Source: Weeksellaceae bacterium
Lineage (GTDB): Bacteria; Bacteroidota; Bacteroidia; Flavobacteriales; Weeksellaceae
Direction: 5' to 3'
DNA length: 64,000 nt
NCBI GenBank assembly: GCA_019459455.1
Contig: JAIBEX010000014.1
Coordinates: 1 to 64,000 of the forward strand
Position 1 is the stretch's first letter, and every line of letters begins with the position of its first letter. The notes beneath the pieces were generated by a model. That model did not search any database and was not told the origin of the DNA. It saw nothing but the letters and a program-made list of their open reading frames with translations. Shown one piece after another: positions 18,151 through 26,833 of this stretch. The position numbers and the translations under genes were made by a program.

Positions 18151-19389
18151 TTAGAATTTGCCGATATCCTCTCTGTAGAAAGCGTAGTCGAACTGAATGG
18201 CTTTTGCGTCATTATACACTTTGTTCCTGGCTTCGTCGAAACTTTTTCCGGTAGCAACCAGATTTACTACACGTCCGCCTGCAGTATACACTCCGCCTGC
18301 TTTAGTGGAGGCGCCTGCAAGCAGAACACTGCTTTCCTGTACACGGTCCAGATGACGGATTTCGTACCCTGTTTCATATTTTCCGGGATAGCCTCCCGAA
18401 GCCATTACGAGACATACGGCTTTTTCGTCACTGAACTTAAGTTCAATATCTTTTCCGTCTATACAGTTGTTGATGGTGTCCAGAAGGTTGTTTTCCAGAA
18501 GAGGCAAAATAACCTGCGTCTCGGGATCACCGGAACGCATGTTGTATTCGAGAAGGTGACAGCCTTTCTCCGTAATCATGAGCCCGAAGAAAATAAAACC
18601 GGTAAACATCAGGTAATTGTCCTTCAGACCTTTGATGGTGGGTTCAAGAATGTTTTTTCTGAAATCCTGGTCATGTTCCGCCGTGTATTCCGGACTTGGT
18701 GCTACACTGCCCATTCCCCCTGTGTTCGGTCCGCGGTTTCCGGCTCCCGCGCGCTTATAATCCTTTGCGGCGATACAAGGAAACAGATCTTTACCATTGG
18801 AAAAACAGATGATTGAAGCTTCGAAGCCACGCAGATATTCTTCGATGACGACCTTGATGCCTGCATCGCCATAAATCTTGTCTATCATGAAATCGTGGAT
18901 CGTTTTCATTGCTTCATCCCTGTCTTCAGCGAGTACTACGCCTTTTCCCTGCGCAAGTCCGGAAGCTTTGATGATTAAAGGATAATGGGCAGTTTCCAGG
19001 TAAGCCTTGGCATCCACATAGGAACTGAAGATCTGAGCTGCAGCCGTCTTTACGCCATAATCCTGCATGAATTTTTTAGAATAAGCCTTACTTCCTTCCA
19101 GATTAGCCACCTTTTTTGAAGGACCAAAAATGCGGAGCCCTGCTCGGGTAAAATCGTCTACAATTCCACTTACCAGAAAGGCTTCAGGACCAACGATGGT
19201 CAGATCTATTGCTTCTTTCACTGCGAAATTAACCAGTTCCTGATTGTCCGTAAGTGAGATATTTTTCCCAATCTGCTCGGTAGTCGCGTTACCTTTAGCA
19301 AAAAAAATCTTTGAAATCCTGCGGTCCTCAGAAAGCTTTTTGCCAATTGCAGCCTCACGGCCACCATTTCCTATGATAAGTACTCTCAT
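18151..19389 (-). CDS. purD: Phosphoribosylamine-glycine ligase
   Basis: The 412-residue ATP-grasp enzyme joins phosphoribosylamine and glycine to GAR in purine synthesis. The N-domain starts VLIIGNGGREAAIGKKL. ATP-grasp signatures are IKASGLAQGKGVVLAED and VIEEYLRGFEASIICFS, and the metal-binding RSGDPETQVILPLL is intact. It has its own well-formed promoter (TTG-N19-TAATTTTG) in the gap after purH, so it can be expressed apart from the upstream pur genes. Confidence 0.96.
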   Translation of the reverse strand: MRVLIIGNGGREAAIGKKLSEDRRISKIFFAKGNATTEQIGKNISLTDNQELVNFAVKEAIDLTIVGPEAFLVSGIVDDFTRAGLRIFGPSKKVANLEGSKAYSKKFMQDYGVKTAAAQIFSSYVDAKAYLETAHYPLIIKASGLAQGKGVVLAEDRDEAMKTIHDFMIDKIYGDAGIKVVIEEYLRGFEASIICFSNGKDLFPCIAAKDYKRAGAGNRGPNTGGMGSVAPSPEYTAEHDQDFRKNILEPTIKGLKDNYLMFTGFIFFGLMITEKGCHLLEYNMRSGDPETQVILPLLENNLLDTINNCIDGKDIELKFSDEKAVCLVMASGGYPGKYETGYEIRHLDRVQESSVLLAGASTKAGGVYTAGGRVVNLVATGKSFDEARNKVYNDAKAIQFDYAFYREDIGKF

Positions 19390-19415
19390 TATAAAGTTTA
19401 TTTTTTTAGATGATA

Positions 19416-19445
19416 CAAAATTACTAATTTGAAAGGGGAATTCAA
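19416..19445 (-). promoter_or_regulatory. Promoter of purD
   Basis: On the minus strand TTG (19443-19445) is followed after exactly 19 bases by TAATTTTG (19416-19423), the best match to the Bacteroidota promoter (TTG-N17-19-TAnnTTTG) that I checked in the window. It is 27 bases upstream of the purD start. Confidence 0.7.
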
Positions 19446-19485
19446 ATCCACCTGAAGGTAAAAAGTCTTAATTAAAGTTAAATTT

Positions 19486-21003
19486 TTAGTGGAAAAAATG
19501 ACGCATACCCGTGAACATCATTGGAAGGCCATGTTCGTTCGCAGTTTCAATGCTTTCCTCGTCGCGCAGGCTGCCCCCAGGCTGAATGATGGCTTTGATC
19601 CCTTCCTTAGCGCAGAAATCCACTACATCGCGAAACGGGAAAAAGGCGTCTGAAGCCAGAACGAGATCACCGTCAAATTTCTCTTTCGCACGCTGTACCG
19701 CGTGCTCGGTCGCCCAGATTCTGTTGACCTGTCCGCCGCCAATACCAAGGGCCTGATTTCCGTTAGAAACTACGATGGCATTAGATTTTACATATTTCAC
19801 GACTCTTTGAGCAAAAAGCAGGGCCTTTTCCTGTTCTGTGGTAGGCTTTGCAGTTGTTACGGTCTTAATCTGATCCGAAAACTGATTGTCTGCGCCCTGA
19901 ACTAAAATCCCACCGTCTACCTTGACCCAGGTCTGCGGGTCCGACACTGGATTCTTTATTTTAATGATTCTTAAATTTTTCTTTTTCCTTAAAATTTCCA
20001 GGGCAGCGCCATCAAAATCCGGCGCCATCACAATTTCCAGGAAGGTTTTGTTGAGTTCTTCAGCCGTTGCAGCATCTACTTTAAAGTTCATGCCGATGAT
20101 TCCGCCAAAGATGGAGACCGGATCGCACTCAAAAGTCTTTTTGTATGTTTCCAGTGCTGACGTTCCTACGGCTACGCCACAAGGTGTTGAATGCTTCACT
20201 GCACAGCACGCCAGGTCGTCTTTAAACTCGCTTACCACCTTCCAGCAAAGATCCATATCGCGGAGATTATTGAAAGAGAGTTCTTTTCCGCCAAGGGTTT
20301 CGAAGTCTTTCATGGCGCCACTGTCTGTGGTAGAAACGTAATAAGAAGCGGACTGATGTGGGTTTTCGCCGTAACGCAGATCAGAGACTTTTTTGAAGGA
20401 GGCGTTAAGATACTGCGGATAATCCTCATCCAGTAGCATTTTGGAGATGGCACCGTCGTAAGCGGAAGTTAGGTTGAATACCTTGCCCGCGAGTTTTTTG
20501 CGGGTTTCCAGTGTGGTATTGCCGGTTTCTGTAATCTCTTTCTTTACCTTATCATAATCCGCGACATCGGTGATTACCGTCACGGAGTTGAAATTCTTTG
20601 CGCCAGACCGTAGCATGGACGGACCGCCGATATCTATGAATTCCACTTTTTCGTCCAGCGAAATAGCTGCATTCGCGTGTTCAAAAAAAGGATAAAGGTT
20701 TACGATTACCATATCGATAAGCCCGATTCCGTGTTCCTGAACAGTTTTCATATGCTCCTCACTGTCGCGCACGGCCAGTAATCCACCGTGGACCTTAGGA
20801 TGCAACGTTTTTACGCGTCCGTCCAGCATTTCCGGGAATTCGGTTACCTCATCGATCTGGACCGGATGAAGACCGGCTTCTTTCAGGTGTTTGAATGTTC
20901 CACCGGTTGAAACAAGTTCGTAGTCGTTTTCTTCTAAAAATTTTGCAAAATCAATGAGTCCGGATTTATCGGAAACAGAGATCAGTGCTCTTTTTTTTGA
21001 CAT
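19486..21003 (-). CDS. purH: Bifunctional AICAR transformylase / IMP cyclohydrolase
   Basis: The 505-residue protein performs the last two steps to IMP. The N-terminal cyclohydrolase (MGS-like, residues about 1-195) contains [24 protein letters not shown] and [19 protein letters not shown]. The transformylase domain carries the catalytic Lys-His pair in [14 protein letters not shown] and the C-terminal [10 protein letters not shown]. Length is typical for the family. Its coding region ends before the purD promoter; upstream lies a 115-base gap with imperfect repeats. Confidence 0.97.
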   Translation of the reverse strand: MSKKRALISVSDKSGLIDFAKFLEENDYELVSTGGTFKHLKEAGLHPVQIDEVTEFPEMLDGRVKTLHPKVHGGLLAVRDSEEHMKTVQEHGIGLIDMVIVNLYPFFEHANAAISLDEKVEFIDIGGPSMLRSGAKNFNSVTVITDVADYDKVKKEITETGNTTLETRKKLAGKVFNLTSAYDGAISKMLLDEDYPQYLNASFKKVSDLRYGENPHQSASYYVSTTDSGAMKDFETLGGKELSFNNLRDMDLCWKVVSEFKDDLACCAVKHSTPCGVAVGTSALETYKKTFECDPVSIFGGIIGMNFKVDAATAEELNKTFLEIVMAPDFDGAALEILRKKKNLRIIKIKNPVSDPQTWVKVDGGILVQGADNQFSDQIKTVTTAKPTTEQEKALLFAQRVVKYVKSNAIVVSNGNQALGIGGGQVNRIWATEHAVQRAKEKFDGDLVLASDAFFPFRDVVDFCAKEGIKAIIQPGGSLRDEESIETANEHGLPMMFTGMRHFFH

Positions 21004-21034
21004 TTCTTTCTTTTTTACTTTTTAATTTGTCTTT

Positions 21035-21126
21035 TTGTCATCGGTTCCAATGCTGATACCGGTCGATTCATTTCTTTTTTTGTCGGAATGAATTCCAACG
21101 CTAAGGTATCGGTCGTTCCTACGGAA
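21035..21126. repeat. Imperfect repeat and palindromes between purN and purH
   Basis: Two similar segments, TTCCAATGCTGATACCGGTCGATT (about 21047-21070) and TTCCAACGCTAAGGTATCGGTCGTT (about 21093-21117), form an imperfect direct repeat roughly 45 bases apart. Between them ATTCATT and AATGAAT are inverted, and TTCCTACGGAA (21116-21126) is palindromic and overlaps the purN stop codon. This looks like a short interspersed palindromic element. No function assigned. Confidence 0.4.
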
Positions 21127-21691
21127 CTCTCTCTTTTAATACTTTATTAATGGCAACCGGGAGGATTTCATGTTCAATCCTGTGAATCTTTTCGGCTAAA
21201 CTTTCCACCGTTTCATTATCTGCGATTTCAAACGGTTTCTGCAGAATGATCTGGCCTTCATCAATTCCGGGGGTTACAAAATGAACGGTAGCACCGCTTT
21301 CCTTCTCTCCTGCTTCCAGCACTGCTTCATGGACATGATGCCCCCACATTCCTTTCCCGCCGAACTTCGGCAAAAGTGCCGGATGTATATTGATGATTTT
21401 TCCGCTGAAACTCCCGCAGAATTCCCTGTTTAAGATTGACAGGAAACCTGCAAGGACAATTAAATCGGTAACTTGCGGTAAGACCTTAGCCAGATTTGCA
21501 GAAAAATCCTGCCCTCTTTTTATCAGCATATTTGGGATGCCGTGGTTCGCAGCACGCTGAAGTCCAAAACATTCGCGGTCTGCCACCACCAGAGTAACCT
21601 GCGCATTCGGAATCTCCCCCGATGCAGTACAGTCAATGATTCTCTGGAGATTGGTCCCTCCACCGGAAACTAAAACAACAATATTCTTCAT
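21119..21691 (-). CDS. purN: Phosphoribosylglycinamide formyltransferase
   Basis: The 190-residue enzyme transfers a formyl group from 10-formyl-THF to GAR. Seen are the phosphate-binding VLVSGGGTNLQRII, the catalytic Asn and His in INIHPALLPKFGG, and the catalytic Asp in VTPGIDEGQIILQ. Length is usual. The stop codon is within a small palindrome (TTCCTACGGAA). It follows purM by 53 bases and is probably co-transcribed with it. Confidence 0.95.
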   Translation of the reverse strand: MKNIVVLVSGGGTNLQRIIDCTASGEIPNAQVTLVVADRECFGLQRAANHGIPNMLIKRGQDFSANLAKVLPQVTDLIVLAGFLSILNREFCGSFSGKIINIHPALLPKFGGKGMWGHHVHEAVLEAGEKESGATVHFVTPGIDEGQIILQKPFEIADNETVESLAEKIHRIEHEILPVAINKVLKERVP

Positions 21692-21744
21692 ATTCAGAGG
21701 TCATGTATCAGACGCAGGAAGACCTGCCGTACACCATCCGTTAT

Positions 21745-22734
21745 CTAGTTCAAGATGATTTTCTCCGGACCTTCCGTTATTTCACCGATCTCATAAGCAT
21801 CATCCAGGAGGTCCAGTACTTTTTCGGCATGTTTGGGATCAATCACGATAACCATACCGACTCCCATATTAAAGGTTCCGTACATTTCTATTCTGTCAAT
21901 GTTCCCGCGCTTTTCCAGTTCGAGCATTACGGTTGGAATTTTGATGGCCGCGGTGTCAATGTTTGCACATAAACCGTCTGCAATGATCCGCGGAACGTTT
22001 TCTATAAGTCCTCCACCCGTAATGTGGGCGATTCCGTACACCTTCACCTCTTCAAGCAGGCTGTGAATCGGTTTGTAATACAGTCTTGTAGGAACCAAAA
22101 GGGTTTCGTAGAGCGGTTTTCCTTCAAACTCTTCGTTAAAGTCCGGAAAAATTTTTCTTACCAAAGAGAAGCCGTTGCTGTGAAAACCTGAACTTGGAAG
22201 GGCAATGATCTTATGGCCGGCCCTAATCTCTGATCCGTCTATGATCTGGTCTTTTTCCACGATTCCTACACAAAAACCCGCCACATCATAGTCGCCGGGT
22301 TTGTACATTCCGGGCATTTCTGCGGTCTCACCGCCAATGAGGGCGCATTCGTTATCCTTGCACGCTTTCACCATTCCCATAACAATTTCAGCAGCAATTT
22401 CGGAATCCAGTTTGCCACACGCGAGGTAATCAAGGAAAAAAAGCGGTTTTGCCCCATGACACAGGATGTCGTTTGCACACATGGCAAAACAGTCTACGCC
22501 GATGGAATCGTATTTTTTGGAGTCCAGGGCCACCTTCAGTTTGGTGCCCACCCCATCGGTACCGCTTACAAGCACGGGATTTTTGTACCCTGCAATTTGG
22601 TAGAATGCACCAAAACTTCCCAGGTTATTCAGTACATTTTCATTATGGGTTTCGGCAACGGCCGATTTTATCTTGTCAACGGTTTTGTAGCCTTCTTCCT
22701 TGTCTACACCGGCGGATTTGTAGGTATTGCTCAT
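21745..22734 (-). CDS. purM: Phosphoribosylformylglycinamidine cyclo-ligase
   Basis: The 329-residue AIR synthetase closes the imidazole ring with ATP. Recognised by LVSGTDGVGTKLKVALDSK, the ADILCHG-type segment (CANDILCHGAKPLFFLDYL), GGETAEMPGMY and GGGLIENVPRII. Start ATG at 22734. It is first in the purM-purN-purH run. Its 5' leader contains an intrinsic terminator about 29 bases upstream of the start and a folded RNA before it, which suggests transcription attenuation. Confidence 0.95.
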   Translation of the reverse strand: MSNTYKSAGVDKEEGYKTVDKIKSAVAETHNENVLNNLGSFGAFYQIAGYKNPVLVSGTDGVGTKLKVALDSKKYDSIGVDCFAMCANDILCHGAKPLFFLDYLACGKLDSEIAAEIVMGMVKACKDNECALIGGETAEMPGMYKPGDYDVAGFCVGIVEKDQIIDGSEIRAGHKIIALPSSGFHSNGFSLVRKIFPDFNEEFEGKPLYETLLVPTRLYYKPIHSLLEEVKVYGIAHITGGGLIENVPRIIADGLCANIDTAAIKIPTVMLELEKRGNIDRIEMYGTFNMGVGMVIVIDPKHAEKVLDLLDDAYEIGEITEGPEKIILN

Positions 22735-22762
22735 TTTACGTTTACTTTAGATTTTAGCTAAA

Positions 22763-22794
22763 TAAAAAAGCCGACAGTCATTCAGACGTCGGCT
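22763..22794 (-). terminator. Intrinsic terminator in the purM leader
   Basis: AGCCGAC-N12-GTCGGCT followed on the minus strand by TTTTTTATTT. It faces into purM, with 28 bases left to the start codon. Confidence 0.8.
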
Positions 22795-22893
22795 CACAAT
22801 TATTTTTCGGCGAAGATTACGCATCCAGAATCCTGGAAATTTTCTATTAGCGAATGTAATCTCTGCAGTTTCAATGTGAAAAAATTTGGTTCT
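22763..22893 (-). ncRNA. Structured RNA upstream of purM: attenuator leader or small RNA
   Basis: On the minus strand, a stem of AGATTAC (22856-22862) with GTAATCT (22814-22820) encloses a CCAG-GATT-CTGG hairpin (22825-22836). Weaker pairing (CACA with TGTG, 22875-22878 and 22795-22798) closes the outside. A terminator, AGCCGAC/GTCGGCT (22769-22794) plus a T-rich tail, ends it before the purM start. A near-consensus -7 box (TATTTTCG) lies just upstream at about 22895-22902. It does not match purine, ZTP or PRPP aptamers that I know. It could be a new attenuator of pur expression or a stand-alone RNA. Confidence 0.4.
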
Positions 22894-22968
22894 GCGAAAA
22901 TATGGTTTTTAAATGAAATTTGAAAGTGGTATTTGAAAAAATAAACCTTTACTTCTGATTGAATTTCC

Positions 22969-22976
22969 TACTTTTG
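22969..22976 (+). promoter_or_regulatory. -7 promoter box of the DUF808 gene
   Basis: TACTTTTG fits TAnnTTTG, 22 bases before the ATG at 22998, the usual short leader in this group. Confidence 0.55.
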
Positions 22977-22997
22977 TTCCTTCAAAAAAATAAATTT

Positions 22998-23906
22998 ATG
23001 GCGTCAGGCTTTTTTGCGATATTGGATGATATTGCTGCTTTAATGGACGATGTTGCAGTAACTGCAAAATTAGCTACCCAAAAAACAGCTGGAATTTTAG
23101 GAGACGACCTGGCGGTAAATGCCGAGAAAGCGACCGGTTTTCTGGAGTCCCGCGAGATTCCTGTTTTAATGAAGATCATGAAAGGCTCTTTCATTAACAA
23201 ACTCATCATTGTGCCTGTCGTTTTCCTGCTTCAATGGATGTATGAGCCCGCAATTAACATTATTTTGATCTTCGGGGGATTTTATCTGGCATATGAAGGG
23301 GTAGAGAAAATCATTGAATTCCTTTTTCACCGGGATAAGACAGGACACGAGGTCATAGAAGAAGCGGAAGAAGTTTCAGAAAACGGGGAAGAAATTGAAA
23401 AAACCAAAGTCCGGTCCGCTGTTACCACAGACTTTATTTTATCGCTGGAGATTGTAATCATTGCACTGGCTTCCGCCAAAGAAGGTTATGAAGTACTAAA
23501 ATCCAAATTTGACCCTTTGCTTGTAGAAATTGTAACGGTTTCTATTGTGGCCATCATTGCTACCGTAGGTGTTTACGGGATTGTCGCTTTAATCGTGCGT
23601 ATGGATGATGCAGGCTATAAAATCATCAAGAGATCAGGAAAGGAAAGCGGATTTTTATTTTTTCTTGGAACTTTTCTCGTAAAAGCATTGCCGTGGGTGA
23701 TCAAAGGATTGGCTGTTGTTGGTACAATCGCTTTAATTTTAGTTGCAGGTGGCATCTTTGTGCATAACATCGAATGGCTTCATCATCATTTCCTTCCGAA
23801 CCTAAATTCACTTGTCAGGGAGACGCTGGCGGGTATTATTGGAGGTCTGGTCGCAATTCCGGTTTTCGCCTTAGGAAAAAAGGGTCTAGCACTGGTAAAG
23901 AAATAG
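22998..23906 (+). CDS. DUF808 family membrane protein (YedI-like)
   Basis: From the ATG at 22998 the protein has 302 residues and starts MASGFFAILDDIAALMDDVA, the signature of DUF808, with the following AKLATQKTAGILGDDLAVNA also conserved. Several membrane helices follow (about residues 70-100, 145-165, 175-200, 225-255, 275-295), separated by an acidic loop (EEAEEVSENGEEIEKTK). Function is unknown; it is an integral inner-membrane protein. It is monocistronic, with a promoter box and a strong terminator. Confidence 0.88.
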   Translation: MASGFFAILDDIAALMDDVAVTAKLATQKTAGILGDDLAVNAEKATGFLESREIPVLMKIMKGSFINKLIIVPVVFLLQWMYEPAINIILIFGGFYLAYEGVEKIIEFLFHRDKTGHEVIEEAEEVSENGEEIEKTKVRSAVTTDFILSLEIVIIALASAKEGYEVLKSKFDPLLVEIVTVSIVAIIATVGVYGIVALIVRMDDAGYKIIKRSGKESGFLFFLGTFLVKALPWVIKGLAVVGTIALILVAGGIFVHNIEWLHHHFLPNLNSLVRETLAGIIGGLVAIPVFALGKKGLALVKK

Positions 23907-23928
23907 CATCTGATTAATTTATAAACTT

Positions 23929-23960
23929 AAAAAGCGGGAAAATTTTCCCGCTTTTTTTTT
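23929..23960. terminator. Terminator after the DUF808 gene
   Basis: AAAAGCGGGAAAA and TTTTCCCGCTTTT form a near-perfect stem followed by T nine times. It also faces the convergent reductase gene. Confidence 0.9.
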
Positions 23961-23971
23961 GACCAATGTTT

Positions 23972-24514
23972 TTATTTAGTAGTGAAATGTTGTTTTACAA
24001 CTTCCACTTTTGATTTCAGTTCTTCCAGTTTTTCAGCATCAATAACTCCTTTTCCTTCCTCAAATCTTTCCTTGAAATTGGGTAAAGAAAATGAAGCAAT
24101 CACATTGGCACCGCTAAAAGGAGCACGTTTCATGAAGACTTCTATTACATTCTTTCCGCCGCCGTTTCCGGGTGCAGTTGCCATCAGGAAGATGGGTTTG
24201 TCACCGAAATGTTTCCGGTCTTTGATTCGTGATACCCAGTCAAATACATTCTTGAAAGCCGTTGAGTATGCAGAGTTGTGTTCAGCAAGGGACATGAGGA
24301 TCAGATCATTGCTGTCAATTTTCGCAGCGAAATCTTTTGCCAATTGTGGGATTCCGTTTTCCAGCTCTCTTTCATGCTTATAAATGGGCATTTCAAAATC
24401 ATTCAGATCAATAAGATCCACCTCATCGTCTGGAAAAAATGAAGAGGCAAAGGTGACGAGTTTTTTGTTGATGGATACTTCGGAATTGCTTCCGGCAAAA
24501 GCAAGTATTTTCAT
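23972..24514 (-). CDS. NADPH-dependent FMN reductase-like flavoprotein
   Basis: The 180-residue protein has the flavodoxin-like fold of the FMN-reductase/chromate-reductase family. FAGSNSEVSINKKLVTFA is the phosphate-binding loop, and LMSLAEHNSAYSTAFKNVFDWVSR with MATAPGNGGGKNV bind the flavin ring. Such enzymes reduce quinones, azo dyes or chromate with NAD(P)H in the cytosol. The pirin gene lies 48 bases upstream on the same strand, so the pair may form a redox-related operon. Confidence 0.85.
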   Translation of the reverse strand: MKILAFAGSNSEVSINKKLVTFASSFFPDDEVDLIDLNDFEMPIYKHERELENGIPQLAKDFAAKIDSNDLILMSLAEHNSAYSTAFKNVFDWVSRIKDRKHFGDKPIFLMATAPGNGGGKNVIEVFMKRAPFSGANVIASFSLPNFKERFEEGKGVIDAEKLEELKSKVEVVKQHFTTK

Positions 24515-24562
24515 AAGGTTAGATTAGGTTTAGGTGAGTAAATTCGGTTAAATATAATGAAT

Positions 24563-25276
24563 TTAAAATTCCATTGGTACTTCCATCAGTAATATTTCTG
24601 AGTCTTCCAGTGTTTCCAGCATGAAGGTTTCCGCTTCCCAAATACCGAAGCCGTCTCTTGTTCCCAAAATCTGACCGGCAACTTTTGCAGAACCTTTCAG
24701 CACAAAAACATAGACTCCGTTTCTTGGTTTCTTAACCCTGTATTCCTGGGTATGTCCTTGTTCGAAATTTGCCAGGCTAAACCAGGCATCCTGATGAATC
24801 CAAACGCCCTCATCACCCTGATCTGGAGATAAAATCTGCTGGAAATCATTGATTTTTTCGTTTTCCTTTATGCTGATTTGGTCGTAGCGCGGCGTAACAT
24901 TCTTCTTATTAGGAATCACCCAAATCTGTAAGAATTTCACGAGTTCATCCTTATTTCTGTTGTATTCGCTGTGCTGAACCCCTGTTCCGGCGCTCATGAC
25001 CTGGATTTCCCCTTTTCGGATGACCGCGCTGGTGCCCATGGAATCCTTGTGTTCCAGATCTCCTTCCAGCGGAATGGATATGATTTCCATGTCGCGATGC
25101 GGATGAGTACCGAAACCCATTCCGGAGGCCACTTGGTCATCATTCAATACCCTGAGGGCCCCGAAATTCATTCTTTCAGGATTATAATAATTGGCAAAAC
25201 TGAAGGTATGATAGGATTTCAGCCAGCCATGGTCGGCGAAACCTCTTGTATCTGCTCTGTGGTAAACTGTATTCAT
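24563..25276 (-). CDS. Pirin family protein (YhhW-like)
   Basis: The 237-residue bicupin starts with HRADTRGFADHGWLKSYHTF. The metal-binding HPH (GTHPHRDMEIISIP) and the HxE pair (GTGVQHSEYN) are intact in the first cupin, so iron or zinc binding is expected. Bacterial YhhW-type members oxidise quercetin in vitro; the physiological substrate is unknown. Promoter box TAGATTTG at 25299-25306. It is likely co-transcribed with the FMN reductase downstream. Confidence 0.88.
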   Translation of the reverse strand: MNTVYHRADTRGFADHGWLKSYHTFSFANYYNPERMNFGALRVLNDDQVASGMGFGTHPHRDMEIISIPLEGDLEHKDSMGTSAVIRKGEIQVMSAGTGVQHSEYNRNKDELVKFLQIWVIPNKKNVTPRYDQISIKENEKINDFQQILSPDQGDEGVWIHQDAWFSLANFEQGHTQEYRVKKPRNGVYVFVLKGSAKVAGQILGTRDGFGIWEAETFMLETLEDSEILLMEVPMEF

Positions 25277-25298
25277 CTTTAAGAATTTATTAATAATG

Positions 25299-25306
25299 CA
25301 AATCTA
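25299..25306 (-). promoter_or_regulatory. -7 promoter box of the pirin operon
   Basis: TAGATTTG on the minus strand matches TAnnTTTG, 23 bases before the pirin start. Confidence 0.5.
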
Positions 25307-25366
25307 CCGCATTAACAGTCGCAAAACATTGATATAGGGTAAGTTCGCACCTTTTAAAAATTAAAA

Positions 25367-25390
25367 TTCCGCCAAAGAATTTCGGCGGAA
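25367..25390 (-). terminator. Terminator after the sugar transporter gene
   Basis: TTCCGCC and GGCGGAA form the stem; on the minus strand TTTTAATTTTT follows. It marks the 3' end of the starch/maltose locus. Confidence 0.8.
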
Positions 25391-25410
25391 CTGTTTAATT
25401 TCACTCTTGG

Positions 25411-26808
25411 TTATGCATATTTATCAACCGTCGCTGACCCTGCAATTGCTGCTTCCACAGCGGTATCGTCGTCGTGATCCACGCCCTTTAGCGTGAGAGA
25501 AATAATAGCGGCGATTATCATTGCGATTCCTCCAACCACAACATACCCGATTGCATAATTTCCAAATACACTGTGCACAATGGGTCCGCCAAAGATTCCG
25601 TTCACAATTTGAGGCAGTACAATAAAGAAGTTAAAAATTCCCATATAAACCCCCATTTTTTTAAGCGGTATGGCATTAATCAACATGGCGTATGGCATCG
25701 CTAAGATACTTGCCCAGGCGAACCCTATGCCTACCATCGGGATCCAAAGCAAGGAAGTATCTTTGATGAAATACATGGAAATAAGACCTATCCCTCCGCA
25801 CAATAAAGCCAAAGCATGGGTCTGTTTCTTTCCTATTTTCTTAGCCAGGGGAATGAGCGCAAAAGCAAAACCGATGGCAAACAAATTATAGTAACCGAAC
25901 AGTTCGCCAACTAGATTTCCGGCGTTGTTAAACTGCTCGGACTTGGCATCATCCGGCTTAAGTCCGAAGTGATGAGTAGCAATTGAACTTGTAGTGTAAA
26001 CCCACATTGTGAAGAGCGCAAACCAGGAAAAGAACTGGACAACGCCTAAACTCTTCATCAGGGGCGGAATTTTGGCAAAATCTCTTAAGATATCGGAAAA
26101 CCTCGGTTTTACGTCAGACGGCTCCTCTTCTGTAAAATCTGCAAAATCCTGCGGTGAATATTCCTTTGTCGATAATACGGTATATAAGATGGTGAGCAGA
26201 AGTACCGCTGCTCCCACGTAGAAGGAATAAATTACCGAATCTGGGACAAAACCTTCAGGCGCAATATTGGACACGCCGAGTTTTGTGAGCCAAGCAGGCA
26301 TATTGGATCCGATTACAGCACCTATTCCAATTAAAATGGTCTGAACTGAAAAGCCTACCGTTCCCTGATGTTTTGGTAACATATCCCCCACCAAGGCCCG
26401 AAACGGCTCCATTGCAACATTAATTGAAGCGTCCATAAGGGCAAGGAAAAGCACCGCGAACAGTAATACACCTCCGGCCATAAAAATGCTTACAGAAGCG
26501 GCATTCGGCAGGAAAACCAAACCGACCGCCGTTAAAACTGCCCCAATCAGGAAATAAGGTTTTCTTCTTCCCCATTTGTCAGACCAGGTATGATCGCCCA
26601 TATGTCCGATGATGGGCTGCACAATAAGCCCTGTAAATGGAGCCACAAGCCAAAACCACGACAGATGGTGAACATCTGCTCCGAAATTCTGGAGGATCCT
26701 GCTCGCATTACCATTTTGAAGACCAAAAGCCATCTGGATTCCCATAAACCCCATGCTCATGTTGATGATTTGTGCAAGGGCTAAATTTGGTTTTATTCTT
26801 TTAGACAT
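25411..26808 (-). CDS. MFS sugar transporter, SLC45/sucrose-maltose type
   Basis: The 465-residue membrane protein has 12 predicted helices. The loop between helices 2 and 3, GHMGDHTWSDKWGRRKPYFL, is the hallmark of glycoside-proton symporters (SLC45/SUT-like), as is the long acidic central loop (FADFTEEEPSDVKPRF). It should import maltose or a short malto-oligosaccharide across the inner membrane with protons. Its position at the end of a SusCD-amylase locus supports this; the exact sugar is inference. The NTF2-like gene lies 25 bases upstream. Confidence 0.85.
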   Translation of the reverse strand: MSKRIKPNLALAQIINMSMGFMGIQMAFGLQNGNASRILQNFGADVHHLSWFWLVAPFTGLIVQPIIGHMGDHTWSDKWGRRKPYFLIGAVLTAVGLVFLPNAASVSIFMAGGVLLFAVLFLALMDASINVAMEPFRALVGDMLPKHQGTVGFSVQTILIGIGAVIGSNMPAWLTKLGVSNIAPEGFVPDSVIYSFYVGAAVLLLTILYTVLSTKEYSPQDFADFTEEEPSDVKPRFSDILRDFAKIPPLMKSLGVVQFFSWFALFTMWVYTTSSIATHHFGLKPDDAKSEQFNNAGNLVGELFGYYNLFAIGFAFALIPLAKKIGKKQTHALALLCGGIGLISMYFIKDTSLLWIPMVGIGFAWASILAMPYAMLINAIPLKKMGVYMGIFNFFIVLPQIVNGIFGGPIVHSVFGNYAIGYVVVGGIAMIIAAIISLTLKGVDHDDDTAVEAAIAGSATVDKYA

Positions 26809-26833
26809 AATCAGTTTGTATTATTATGGATTT

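Noticed and set aside
22763-22900. Purine or ZTP riboswitch before purM
   Set aside because: The conserved core sequences of these aptamers are not visible; only generic stems and a terminator are seen.
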